A stretch of DNA of 64,000 nt from Halichondria panicea (GCF_963675165.1 NC_087378.1:2949525-3013524), one strand, 5' to 3'; shown: positions 33,374-47,010, counted from the stretch's first letter. Numbers and translations are program-made. Notes: a model not told the origin generated them from the sequence alone.

Positions 33374-36300
33374 ATGTCAGTCAAAATTGTGTTTGAAAAG
33401 AAACAGAAGGCTTATACTACTCATGTCGAGGAAAATGGAATATTTTTTGTTCAATTAGACACTAAAGAAGCCTACAAACTTGCTGAATTATCCGATCGAA
33501 TTTCTAAGAGTATTGAGTCAACTGGTACACACAAAGTCATTCCTGAGTATGGCCTGAAGTGCTTTGCTCTCTCAAAAACAGACCAAACATGGTACCGAGC
33601 ACTCGTTGTTAAAGTTAAAAGCTCTAACATCAATGTGTTTTATGTAGACTATGGAAATACTGAAGACCTTGCCATAGAACAGTTAAGTGCATCAGTCGAT
33701 TCTTTCTTTGAGTTTCCCTACCAGAGTGTTTGTTGTACAATTGCCAATTTCATCCCAAAAGACGCCAATTTTGGGTCCAAGGTAAAGGATCTGATCATGG
33801 ATCGAGAAACCTGTTGTGTCTTCCTATCCAAGAATGGATCCAAAGGCCATCCTTTTCTGCAATTCTTGCCATGCTTCAATGTTCTCTTATACGAGAATGA
33901 GAAGAGTGATGTCACTCTAGCTGAATTTTTAATCAAGAGGAAGCTTGGCGAGTATGCTGTTTGTGCTGACAATGCTGAAGTAGGCACGAATCAGAATGTA
34001 GTTGTCTCCTTTGTAGACTCACCAGGAAAATTCTGGGTGCAGCTATCTAAGAAAATGGGAGCTTTGGAAGAGCTCATGAAAGAACTAAACAGTCCAACAA
34101 CCCTTCGATCATTGGCTTCATTACCTGATGCATCCATTCGTGAAGGTGTAGCTTGCTGTGGCCTATATGACAATGATGTCCGTTTTTATCGTGCTGAGAT
34201 CTCAAGTCGCAAGTCAGGTACAAAAGTGAAGGTCTGGTTTGGAGATTATGGAAACACTCTTACTGTTGCTACGAAGGATCTGAAAATTCTCCCACAGCAA
34301 TTTACACGATCTCCATTCTGTGCATTAATGTGTGGTTTAGATGGTGTGTTGCCCGTTCGAAGCGACAAACCACACCCCATATATGGCAACATCGCTTGGA
34401 CCCCTCAAGCAAGCAAAGACTTTACAGCCTTCGCTCTCGAGGAAGAATTTGTGGCTCATTTTGTAAGCGAGCTTTCTCCAGATGTGTACACAGTACGCCT
34501 TACCGATCCAAATACTGGGAAGGATATGGGAAGAACTCTAGCTGATAATGGTATTGTTGAGCTGTCTGCCTCTGCCAACCTTCCAAATGAAATTCCTGCT
34601 GATTTCGAAAACATCACTATAGAAGTTGGCAAAGTATATGAAAAACTGTTTATCACTCATGTGGAATCGCCATCTATTGTGTGGGGTCAACTGCCTGACT
34701 ACCTGGAAGAGATGGAAGCATTGACTGCCACACTGGAATCTATAGGCGCCAGTCTCCCTGAACTGATTGATCCTGAAGTAGGAGCTTCCTGTTGTGCTCA
34801 GTACTCCGTGGACAATGCTTGGTACAGAGGTACCATTGAGAGCGTGAATGTTGCTGCCAAAAATGCTCTGGTGTTGTTTGTTGACTATGGCAACAGTGAA
34901 GAAGTACAGCTGACTAGTTTGAAAGCCCTTCCCAGTGACTATTTTGCTCTCCCTGCTCAGGCTATCAGTTTCTCAATGGCCACCGTTGCTCCTTATGAAG
35001 ACGATTGGAGTGAAGATGCTCGTGATTTTTTTGTGGACCTAGTACGGGAGAAAGAACTCAATTGTTTGGTTATTCGACTCGATGACGACGGATATCCTTC
35101 TGTGACCTTGAGTGACCCACAAAGCCCAGATTATGACATTGCTCAAGAATTAGTTCAATGTGGGTATGCCATTGAGCTGCCTCCTAGTATTGCTAACTTA
35201 GCAGTTTCATCTGAACCTCAAGCCACTGTCGCGGTTCCTAAGCATTCTTTGAATTGTCCTCCTGAAGTTGAAACTGCTCCGGTTAACTACGAGTTTCTCT
35301 CAATCAAAGTGGGAAAATTGTATGAAAGTGTTTTCATAACCCATGCCGAGTCTCCATCTGTTGTATGGTGTCAACTGCCTGAGTACCTGGAAGAGATGGA
35401 AGCATTGACTGCCACACTGGAATCTATAGGCTCCAGTCTCCCTGAACTGATTGATCCTGAAGTAGGAGCTTCCTGTTGTGCTCAGTACTCCGTGGACAAT
35501 GCTTGGTACAGAGGTACCATTGAGAGCGTGAATGTTGCTGCCAAAACAGCTCTGGTGTTGTTTGTTGACTATGGCAACAGTGAAGAAGTGAAGCTGACTA
35601 GTTTAAAAGCCCTTCCCAGTGACTGTTTTGCTCTCCCTGCTCAGGCTATCAGTTTCTCAATGGCCACCGTTGCTCCTTGTGAAGACGATTGGAGTGAAGA
35701 TGCTTGTGATTTTTTTGTGAACCTAGTACGGGAGAAGGAACTCAACTTTTCGGTTATTCGACTCGATGACGACGGATATCCTTCTGTGATTTTATTTGAC
35801 CCATGCCCAGACAGTGACATTTCTCAGGAATTACTTGATTACGGGTATGCAGTTAAGCTACATGCGGAAACAGAAAAAGACGCAGATTCACCTGAACTCC
35901 AAGCCGCTGTCTCGATCCCCAAACTGAAACCTCCATCTTTGTCAGAGCTTCTTGAATTTGAGTTTATTTCATTGGAAGCAGAAAAATGTTACAAGAACAT
36001 TTTTATTACTCATGTGGAATCGCCATCTGTTGTATGGTGTCAACTGCCTGAGTACCTGGAAGAGATGGAAGCATTGACTGCCACACTGGAATCTGTAGGC
36101 CCCAGTCTCCCTGCACTGGATGATCCTGAAGTAGGAGCTTCCTGTTGTGCTCAGTACTCCGTGGACAATGCTTGGTACAGAGGTACCATTGAGAGCGTGA
36201 ATGTTGCTGCCAAAACAGCTCTGGTGTTGTTTGTTGACTATGGCAACAGTGAAGAAGTGAAGGTGACTAGTTTGAAAGCCCTTCCCAGTGACTGTTTTGC

Positions 36301-39300
36301 TCTCCCTGCTCAGGCTATCAGTTTCTCAATTGCTACTGTAGCTCCTCGAATAGGAAATGACTGGAACAAGGATGCCTGCCAGTGTTTCATTAGTATGGTG
36401 CAGGAGAGGGAGTTGAACTGTGAAGTAATTCAATTAGATGCGGATGACTATCCATATGTGCATTTGTTTGACCCATTGCACCCAAACACTGATATTGGGC
36501 AGGAGCTCGTGCGGCGTGGTTTTGCTAAGAAGCACCTTCCCGCTTCCTCGAATGAAGACAGTGATGTGAGATTAGTGCCATCTGGAGCACAAGTTGCTGT
36601 CGCAAGCCCTATAAAGATAACTGAGCAAATACCGAAACAGCCACTGTGTTATAACAACATTGCTCTAAAGACTGGGTGTACTTATGAAGTGCTTGTTTGT
36701 CACGTTGAGTCGTTAACCAACTTTTACTGTCAGTTGACTGAAAGTTCACCAGATTTGGATGAATTAATGGACAATATTCGTTGTCATTGTGGCTCTTTGA
36801 ATTCTTCCTCTCCTGTTGATGTCAGTAACATGGTCAATCAACCAATCATTGCCCTGTTCTCAGAGGATAGCGAGTGGTACCGAGCTCAAATCTGTCGAAT
36901 TGAAAGTGAAGGCTCAGTCTTTGTGAAATTTGTCGATTATGGTAATTGTGAATCTGTCTGTTTGGACACTACCAAAAACATATTGAAGACCTTTGTTCAG
37001 ACTCCAGCTCAAGCTATCTCGTGCTCACTGTATTGTGCTCCTGAGAATACCGATATTTCTGATGACACCACCACCACATTCTCCAGTTTAACTCTTGATC
37101 AGAACTTCACGCTAAGTGTAAAGAAGATTACTGACGATAACCAGATAGTTGCTGACCTCAAATGTGAAGATGGTACTACTATTACCCAGCAACTTGGTTT
37201 AATCCACGCTTCAGCTGCAACTCCAGATTCTTCTGCAATTAGAACTGTTCCTCCACCCATCGTCAGAGTGAATTGTCCTACTACTGTTGTGCCTTGTTTC
37301 ATTGATACACCATTTCGCTTCTACCTTCAACTGGCTGATGATTATGAAACTTTGAAGACTTTTGTTGACTCATTTAACGACTTCTACAAGCTGAATGGTC
37401 AGAATCTCGAGCCATATGTAGGTTGTTTGTGTGCTGCAAAATTTTCTGAAGACCATGTCTGGTACCGTGCAAAGATTACAGGTATATGTGGTAGTCAGGT
37501 AGACGTGGAGTTTGTCGATTATGGTAACTCAGAGACGACTACAATGTCAGCTGTTAGAGCCTTGGACTCCCAATTTTTGTCTGTCCCCTGTTTTGCTGTT
37601 CCCTGCTATCTTAATGGCTTGCCAAAAGACCAGTCAACTGATGCTGACTCCCAAGCATTCAGCAACTTGATTAGTGACAAAGAACTCACAGCAGAATTTC
37701 ATGCTCCATTCTCAGATTTTGACACTTTTGTTGCTGTGCAACTCACAACCAAAGAAGGACAAGATATTCTTGCTACTTTTCTCTCTGCTAAGGATGTGTT
37801 ACTACAAGAGCAAATTATGCTCCGAACATTCGATACGCAACAGATAAAAACACTCTCTCCTGATCTCAACACGCCAACTATGTGCACTGTGTCCTTCATT
37901 TCCAGCTGTAAAGAGTTCTACTGTCAACTGTCCACGTTCAGTACACATTTTAACGAGTTAATGGACAATTTGTATGCTTTCTATGAAGAGGGGAGCAATG
38001 GCAGTTTACTGGCTGCACCTGGTATAGGCTCTTACTGTGCTGCTCCGTTCTCTGACGATGGCTCGTGGTACAGAGGTGTTATTACTGACTTGAACTCACG
38101 GAGTGCTTCTGTTTTTTACATGGACTACGGTAACACAAGTGAAGTTGAATTATCCAAATTAATGCAGTTGGAGCAACAGTTTTGCTCTTTGCCAATCCAA
38201 GCTCTGCTTTGCAGTCTACCTCAACAGTACTCCAATGAAAATTGCTCAAACTCCTTCCAAGACACCCTCGACCAGTCTGTGGAAGTCACGTTTATTGACA
38301 GGCTCCCAGATGGCAGTTTCATGACTGATATGAAAGTGAATGGCATACGAATCAAAGAGATTCTTGCTCCGTATGCTACTCCTAATTTATCGACTACTCT
38401 GGACAATACTGACATTTCTGCTGTGATTCCCGAGTGTGGCCTACCCATGCAAGTGACGGTGTGCTTTGTAGCCAGCTTCGAAGAATTTTATTGTCAAATT
38501 CTATCGGAGAGTGCTTTTGATAGCTTGATGAACGATCTCTATTCATTCTATGCAGAGAGTGGGGAAAGCCGATTGTTGGCTACCCCAGCTGTTGGCCGTC
38601 TGTGTGCTGCTCCGTTCGGTGATGATGGCTCCTGGTACAGAGCAAAAATTACGACAATCTCCGGAGAAAATGCTATTTTGTTCTACATTGATTACGGCAA
38701 CTCTGAGTCACTTCCTCTTTCTCTTATAATGGAACTAGAGCCACAGTTTTGTGGTTTGCCTGCACATTCTATCAAATGCTGCCTGAAGAATTTCACTGCC
38801 ACAGAAAGTCCAGAGTGCTTAACAGTGTTTCAGGAAATTATTCTACAGAAAGAAGTGCTTGCTGTTTTTGAGCCCCATGTTCTAGGTGACTGCTATTCTG
38901 TCACTATGGAAGTAAATGGGCGGAACATATCTGAGATACTTATTGAAGCCGTATCTCCTGCTTCACTGCAACCTGTGGAAAGTGTGACTGCTTCAAAGAA
39001 AATATCACCAACAAACAGTTCCCCAAAAATACCACTGCTGTCCCTTGAACCTGGCTCCACCTGTGATGTGGTTGTAACAGCTTTCAATTCTGCTGAGGAG
39101 TTTTACTGCCAGGTGGTTGACATCGAATCAAAACTTGACTTTTTGATGGTCGAAATCAAATCGTTTTGTGAAAGTAGCCCACAAAGCACTGAGTGGTGCG
39201 AAAAAGAGTGCGTTCTAGCTCGATTCACAGAAGATGAGGAGTGGTACCGTGCTCAGATAGTTAACCTCAACAAAAATGGCACAGTGAAAGTGTACTATGT

Positions 39301-42300
39301 TGACTATGGCAATTCAGACGTTTTGAATATCACTGAGCTCAGAAAGATCACGTCAACAATTTGCCAACTGCCTGCTCAGGTCGTTAAGTGTGCCTTAGAA
39401 GGCTCCCAGTTCTATTCCTACGGTGAGACCAGCCACCAACAGTGGTGTGATTTGCTGCTAGACCAAGAGATGAAACTGAAGTGTGTATCTGTTAAGGATG
39501 ATGAGACTTATACAGTTGATCTCCAGACTTTTGATACTAATGTCGATATCATGTCACATGCCATTAAAACTTTAAAAATTGTCAGTCCACGAAATGTAGA
39601 CCCTGCTGTTGAACTATCAGAGAACAATATAGTTGCCAGCACCGATGTGCGAATCACTTGTGTCTTTCCAGCTGATCTCAAAAATAACTCGTTTCACGAT
39701 GCCCTTGTTCAAAGTGTTGACTCTCCTTCCCTATTTTACAGTCACTTTGATGTTCGCCAGCTGCAGTCCCTAATGAACAGTATGCAAAATTTCTACACGT
39801 CTACGGCCAACCCTCTCAAGCCAGTAGCTCTGTCCAACTACACTGCTGAGTGTTACCTAGCAGCTCAATATTCAGAGGATGATCTCTGGTACCGATGCCT
39901 CGTTGAAGGGGTGAGCTCCACTGGGGTAGAAGTAAAGTTTGTAGACTACGGTAACTCTGAGATGGTCCCATATGAGAAGCTACGATTCCTGGACTCAGAA
40001 TTCACTAAGCTGCCGGCACAAGCTATTCCTTGCTCTCTTGGCTCTATTTCACCATTGGGTTCTGAATGGAGTGATGAAGCCATTGACACATTTTCGGAGC
40101 TTGTGGTGGGGAAGACTTTTAAGAGTCAAGTGATGTTTGATTCTGACCTTACCGAAAAGCCTTTCACATTTGATGGCAGAACCACACTGAATGTTGTCCT
40201 GATTGATGACCAACAGTTGCCAGTTAGTAGGGAGCTAATATCTCTTAGTCTGGCAGGCAGCACTGATGACCATCGACTACAGACTGATAATACTACTATA
40301 TCGGCTTCGGCTGTGTCACCTCAAGAGGATGCACTTACCTATATTGATTTCACGAAACCGTCTGTGGGAGATATCTGTGATATGTATGTGTCTCATATCA
40401 ACTCTCCTGTCCAGTTTTGGCTTCAGATGCCGACAGCTGACGATGTGCTGACTGTCTTGCAGAGTGAACTATCTACAGTATGTGAGGGCAATGAGAATAT
40501 TGTGCTTGTTAATCGGCGAAGTGCTTGTTGTGCCAAGTTCTCGGAGGATGGGTGCTGGTACAGGTCAACTGTTCAAGACGAATCATCAGAAGGACTCACT
40601 GTTCGTTTCGTTGACTATGGCAACTCAGAAACTGTCCCTGCCTCTCAAGTGTTTGAGCTACAGCCTAAGTTTCTTGAAACACCTGTGCAGGCTATTGAAT
40701 GCTCTTTGGCTAGTATAGAAGACAATACCTTTACAGAAGAGAATGTATCAGTGTTTTCTGGTCTTGTGATGGGCAAAGAACTACTTGTCTCTTTCGTTAA
40801 ACAACTAAACCCCCAAAAATGGGAAGTTAACTTACAAGAAGGCGAGAGAGGCATTGATGCACTTTTTCTGGCCACGCTGCAAACTGAGAAGATTCTAGAA
40901 ACTTCCCCTGCTTTAGTCACGATTCCTTCTCTTGACATCGAACTAGGAGAGACGTACCCTGTGTACATAGCATTTAGTGACTCACCATCTAAATTCTTTT
41001 GCCAACTAAAATCTGACTGTGACAAACTGGAGGTCCTAATGGACGAAGTTAGTAAATACTACAGTTCACATTGTGTGGAACCTGACCTGACACCTGGCTT
41101 GTTCTGTGTGGCTCAGTACTCTGGCACAGGGACCTGGTATCGTGCTCAAATCATAGCAGTCCACTCGAAGTCTGATATCGAGGTGAACTTCGTTGATTAC
41201 GGCAACTCTGAACATGTTGCTGCTGAGCAGATTCATTCTTTAGTAGACAAATTCTCCCAGCTGTGTTCTCAAGGAATCCCGTGCTCACTAGTGCATGACT
41301 ACACCATGGAGTTTACGAATGCGGTATTGGAACAGTTCTTTCGATATGATTTGAATCAAGAATTCAAAATCAAGATCAGAGCAGTACATGAAGATCGATA
41401 TGTAGTTGACCTCTTTGACCAAGAAGGTGCCCACATGAATGCCTCAGTACTGGGAATGATTGTGTCACCATCATCTGCATCCCCAGTAGACAAGCACTCT
41501 TACATTCCCACTCAACTCAGTGTGGGTAGCAGCATCCAAGCTTACGTCAGCCACGTCAATTCCCCCACAAACTTTTATTGCCAACCCCTTGAACAGGCTG
41601 CCGAGTTAGAGAATCTAATGAGCCAAATCGTCACTGTGATGTCACCCCCGTTGGCTAGCCACCTACTTGCTATAGAGGATCTCATTCCTGGAAGGATCTG
41701 TCTTGCTCAGTACAGTGAGGACAATGAGTGGTACCGAGCATTGGTGAAAAGTGTGAAAGACATCGAAGTGTCTTTGTTGTATGTGGACTATGGCAACACA
41801 GAGCTTAGCACTTCTGACAAGATTGTCGACTTACCAGAACAGTTTCAGCCAGTTGCCATTCAGGCGATTCACTGCTCTGCTTTCGAAGGTCTGGACACTG
41901 ACATGAGGTGGAAGGAAGAGCAAACCAGCAAGTTTCAGAAGCTAGTCTCTCAGTGTGACCACATCACTGTAACTGTGACTAGTGTATCTCCCACTGGGCA
42001 GTATGTAATGGAAGTTAGCACTAATGGAAATATCATCGACTTCTCATCACTCTTAGAGGAACAAGTGGAAGGATTAGTGCCTCTGGCACCATTACAATCT
42101 CTCTCTTCTGAACCTGCTGATCTGATTGACTTCTCAAAAGTGACCACTGAAGGTTCTGCTGCTAGCAGTACCTCCCTTGACACCGGGTCAGAATGTGGAG
42201 AGACAGAGTCTGATAGTGAGTCAGTCGGAAAACCTCTCATCAAGGCTCCATTCAAACTCAGTTTGGCCATTCAGGAGTCACTCGAAGTGAATGTCGTGTT

Positions 42301-45300
42301 TGTGCAGAGCCCTTCTTTGATGTACATCCAGAGAGCGGACTGTAAAGCTGTGTTAAACAGCCTGAGTGAAGAAATCAAGCAGTACTGTGCAAATTTTGGA
42401 GATTCTCAAAAGGAATTTTCCTTGACGTTTCACAAAGGTGACTATGTACTAGCCAAAAACTCTGCTGATGGTGAATGGTATCGTGCTGAAGTGACAGGTG
42501 TTGATTCTGAAGATGGAACTACTAAAGTTTCACTTATTGATTATGGAAATATCGAGATTATCCCACCAGAAGACGTGGTCATGTGCCCTGAGAACCTACT
42601 TGAACTCCCTGCCCAAGCAATCCCATGTTCTCTTGCTCAAGTCCCAAGACGAGACTCATGGCCTCTCGAGTACAAGGAGCTGATCAACCGGTTGGTTGAA
42701 GGCAGAGTGTTGAGGGCGACTGTGATTCTCCCGGCGAGTCAGGGAATGAGACCCACTGTTAAGCTGGAGGACATACAGACAAACATCGATCTCTCAGATC
42801 AAGTTTTGTTGAACCTACACGAAGAGTGTGAGTTTGGCTCAAATAATGTAATAGCTGAATTGTCCGAAGGTGAGGATTTGGACCCACCACTTGATGCTCA
42901 TCCTGAAGTCACAGAAGACAGCAGTTCAGGCCGTTTATGCTTTGCTGAAGAAGAGCCCAATATACAAGAGGTTAGACTGCTCAGAGAAAGGAAGTTTGAA
43001 ATAGGTTCGGCACACTCTGTGTTTGTACTTACCTGTGAAAGTCCACACTATTTTCTCTGCCAACTGACTGACGAAGCAGGCATATTAGAGTCCATTGTGT
43101 CTCAACTAAAACAGCTCTGTGACAGTCCTCTCGACAACCCTCCTCAACAAGGCAACATACTGGCTTCCCAGTTCAGTGAAGATTACCTGTGGTATCGTGC
43201 ACGAGTAGACAGCTCTGAGTCAGGCCTCACTGAGGTTACCTTCATTGACTATGGTAACTCCGAGGCTGTCACCCTGGATAAGTTGCAATTCCTCCCGAAG
43301 TCCCTTCTTTCTCACCCTCCGTTAGCTTTGGAGTGTTTCCTGGCAGGTATTGAAGCATGTTCTATTGATGGTGTGTTTTGTGAAGATGCAGCTGTTAAAT
43401 TTCTTGAGCATGTGGGAGACAAAGAGGCAAGAATTGAGATTGTTTCAATAGACACAACAGGTCATCTAGGTGTGGTACTAACAACTGCCACTGGAGTGAA
43501 TATTGGAAATGTGCTAATCGAGTCAAAGCTGGCTTCTCCTCTCATTGCCAGTCCAGAAACTGATTTACACTCACTTTCTAACGTAGTCAAAGAGCCTCAA
43601 GAACATTTTTCTCACGAAGATGAGGAACCAATCAATCCGAAAGATATACAGGCTAAGCTAGTAGTCTCACAACAAAACATGGTATCTGTGGAGGAGGTAC
43701 GTGTGGAAGTAACCAAAGAAAATGAAGACAGAGTTCCATTACCTGACCTCCATATAGCATCTTCACAAGATGATGAGATGGCTGATACAGCATTTAGCGT
43801 GCAAGAAACATCTCACTCATCAGACGAAACAACTGTCTCAGTATCAGTCAATTATGTAGCAGCTGAGTTTCACCCAGAAAGCGAATCTATTTCTCAACAG
43901 CTAACATCTATGGACCCACCTCCTGTCAACACCAATGAGAACAACAGTAATGGTTCTGCTTTGTCTTTTATAACCGAATCGAATCCAACTCAATCAACTC
44001 TGACCCAAGCCACTAATAGCTACTCAATCAATGAATGTTATCATGCTTACAATTTGTTACCAGCAAGCGAAGATGAAGAAATTTTCTCACAACCAGAAAA
44101 CGAATATGCAACCATCTTCTCCACACCAACTCTCACACCTGGTAGTCGGCACAAAGTGGAGTTTGTGCACCTGGCAACACCAGAAGACTTTGTGTGTGTC
44201 CTAACAGAGAAGGCCGATATTTTGAAGCAGATGGCTACTGAAATGACTGATAATGATTCCCTACCAGCTGTTAAACAACCTGCACCTGGTTTGCCTGTAG
44301 CTGTCTTTAATGATAAAGACAGAGAGTGGTGTCGTGCTGTTGTACGCTCTGTTGGGATGTCACTCAGTATGGTCAAGCTGTACTTACTGGACAAAGGGAC
44401 AAGTGACATGACACCACTTTCTAAGCTCAGACCTCTCTCAAAAAGTCATGCTGAACTACTACCACCTCAAGCTTTGAGATGTCAACTTAGTGTTCTGCAT
44501 GAGAATGACTTCGACCCTAATGTTGTCACAAAAGGGGAACCATGGGAGCTCAATTGGCCAAACAGCTGTAGTCACCACCTGCGTAAACTCACCGAAAACA
44601 GTAATGAAATCTACTTAGAGATCCTTTCAGCCGGAAATGACTATACATGTACCTATGAAGTCACACTGCTGGATTGCTCTACTGACCCTGCTCTCAACCT
44701 CAGACAGGTTGTGATCGATAAACTCCGTACACTCACTGAAACCACCGTTCTCTCCCCTATATGTCCAATTGCTCACGAGGAATCGTTTGAAGCTGCCCGA
44801 ATGCAAGTTGACTTTGAGGAGCTCTCAAACCCTGATGACCAAGTCACAGTCGGTGTTGATAGCATGGCTGTTACACCACCTTTCTCACCTGAACCAGTTT
44901 CAAGCACATCTGTAGAGGCTGTTGTTACACCACCTCTCTCACCTGAACCAGTTTCAAATACATCTGTAGAGGCTGTTACACCACCTCTCTCACCTGAACC
45001 AGTTTCAAATACATCTGTAGAGGCTGTTACACCACCTCTCTCACCGGAACCAGTTTCAAATACATTTGTGGAGGGCATAGAGAACAGCATGGCTGTTACA
45101 CCACCTTTCTCACCTGAACCAGTTTCAAGCACATCTGTAGAGGCTGTTACACCACCTCTCTCACCTGAACCAGTTTCAAATACATCTGTAGTGGCTGTTA
45201 CACCACCTTTCTCACCTGAACCAGTTTCAAGCACATCTGTAGAGGCTGTTACACCACCTCTCTCACCTGAACCAGTTTCAAACACATCTGCAGAGGTCGT

Positions 45301-45854
45301 GGAGAACAGCGTGGCTGTTACACCACCTCTCTCACCTGAACCAGTTTCAAACCCACTGGCAGAGGGCATAGAGAACTGTATGGCTGTTACACCACTTCTC
45401 TCATCCGGAATAATTTCTGGAGAGGGCATGAAGAACGGAAAAGTTGAAGTAGTTCGTCATCATTCGCAAATGTCAGAAGGCGAGACACAATCCGATGTGC
45501 TGCCCAGTGAAATCCAGGCAGCCATTCCAGGGGTATATGTCCCATCCAATTATGATGACCGTGACTTCATTGATGGTGAAACATCCGTGTCCACTGGTGA
45601 GGGTGATAGAAGCGCTGGTAAGATCTCTGACTCTGGGGAGGAGGTTGCTGTAAGTGGTGTGGAGGGAGAGACAAGTGCTGGAGAAATGGACATGTCCAGG
45701 GAAAACAATTTGCATCCCTCAGAAGACCAGGCCTATAAAAGTGAGTGTGCATTGCATTCTATCATTGTTTTGTAAATGCCAATATATTTTCGGCTCTAGA
45801 ATTACATTCAATTTTTCAGTGGCTGTTCTAGAATGTCTCCAGGGTTTATTTTAG
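33374..45854 (+). CDS. Giant multi-Tudor protein (Tudor/TDRD6/TDRD15-like), 17 Tudor units
   Basis: The main exon begins at the acceptor TTTTTTCAG (33352-33360) and runs to a donor at 45740. A 35-bp last exon (45820-45854) ends ...MAVLECLQGLF. Both spliced and read-through forms give 4,133 residues. I chose ATG 33374 because the in-frame ATG at 33299 lies upstream of the acceptor. There are 17 Tudor units: sixteen have DYGN (Asp near residues 92, 291, 504, 732, 955, 1188, 1382, 1584, 1773, 1977, 2191, 2414, 2608, 2805, 3056 and 3292), and the last, near 3673, reads DKGT and WCRA, so its methyl-arginine pocket is probably lost. Most have WYRA..FVDYGNSE..LPAQAI, typical of extended Tudor domains. 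Known relatives bind dimethyl-arginine PIWI tails and scaffold germ granules. Units 3-5 are near-identical. The tail has TPPLSPEPVS repeats. Confidence 0.95.
34630..36520 (+). repeat. Three near-identical tandem Tudor units inside the multi-Tudor gene
   Basis: Units of about 670-685 bp centred on DYGN codons at 34883, 35567 and 36236. Shared blocks include YLEEMEALTATLES, EVGASCCAQYSVDNAWYRGT and FALPAQAISFS. Long stretches are identical at the nucleotide level, indicating recent duplication or conversion. Confidence 0.93.
44864..45410 (+). repeat. TPPLSPEPVS-type coding minisatellite
   Basis: Nine full and one degenerate copy of a 16-17-residue unit (AVTPPLSPEPVSNTSVE), period about 48 bp with a few longer spacers (ENS). 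Encodes a Pro/Ser/Thr tail with repeated proline-directed TP and SP sites. Confidence 0.95.
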
Positions 45855-45928
45855 TCGAGGTGGTGGATGAATTTTTACCTTGCATATGGAGCATGTGGAA
45901 ATTTATAAATCACTTTCTAGAAGAGAAC

Positions 45929-46125
45929 TACCGTATAACGCGAAATTTTTGTGGCACTTATATTTCGTAGAATGGCCTCTAAAAGTATTTGGAATGACTG
46001 CTTACCGGAAGCCACACCCTTTAATCTTTATATATTATAGCGGATAATTCTAACAATTTTCGTGTAGAATTGCTAACCCACGAAATCGAAAATTAAGCCC
46101 TTTGAAAAACTCGTGCTATACGGTA
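45929..46125. repeat. Inverted-repeat element, ACCGTATA(A/G)CGC family, copy 2
   Basis: Ends TACCGTATAACGCGAAATTT and CTCGTGCTATACGGTA, with shared internal GAATGGCCTCTAAA / GTAGAGGCCATTCCAC relation to 9400-9613. Confidence 0.65.
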
Positions 46126-46462
46126 TATCCCTCACTGTTTCACTGTTTATAAATAACAGCCTGCAACTTGAGTCTGTTGACTAGTTTTCTAAAGAATTTT
46201 TTCTGTTTAAAATCCCCCCCCCCCTCCCCCCCAAATATTGGCGTGCCGAAAATGAAATTGTAGTACTCAAGGATCACACCATGAACAATTTAATTTGATC
46301 TTTGTGGGATATGATAAAAGAAAAATTGCTATTGTTATAATTATAATAATTATGGGCATAGTTTTGACGTCAGAGTAGGCTCTTGTGTAGATAGTAGTGA
46401 ACCAGAGAAGGTGCGACAAGTGCGGTGTATCTCGAGCCATTAGCCTCGATTGAAAACTGTAA

Positions 46463-47000
46463 TTATGCCTCGGTGCGCATGCGCAAGCGAGGTATACGGT
46501 AGTGTATCTGTCTGTGTGTGTGTGACTGCTACAGCTGCTCAAGAATCAATGAAGTTCAAGTAAGAGTTTCTATAGGCTTCTAGTCATGTTTTCTTGGATT
46601 TAATTCGTGGATTTGCAAATGCTTCATTCTCAAGTTATGCCTAGTTTTGCTTACTTGGAATGCCATTGCAGCTTTTTCATAAGAGTGCGTTGCAAAACTT
46701 GTCCATGGAGTGTTGCTACTCTACTTAGTACTTAGCTCTGCACTAGAACGCTGGCTATAGGTAGCTGCAAGAGTGATAAGGAAGAGAGCTGCAAGGCTCT
46801 GCTAGTGCCATTCATTTTAGACTTGGACTTTTGGCATTGATCGTTTTTGACAACAATCATAGTTGAAGTTCTCTGTAGCAAAATTAATGCAAAAATGTTC
46901 ATCATGATAATAATGATAGCTATAGTAGCTTTATGTTATGTAGCTATGTTATGTAGCTTTGACACCTCCACCGAGGCATCAGCACCCGCGGTGCTTTCAT
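46463..47000 (+). repeat. Dispersed ~540-bp repeat family, copy 2
   Basis: Begins TATGCCTCGGTGCGCATGCG and GAGGTATACGGTAGTG; ends CACCGAGGCATCAGCACCCG and GGTGCTTTCATT. Same order of blocks as 3546-4063 (GCTGCTCAAG.ATCAATGAAG, CTTGTCCATGGAGTGTTGCT). Confidence 0.8.
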
Positions 47001-47010
47001 TATAATTAGT

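Noticed and set aside
44773-45429. 218-codon minus-strand frame with ETGSGERGGVTAS repeats
   Set aside because: It is the reverse shadow of the TPPLSPEPVS coding repeat in the multi-Tudor gene.
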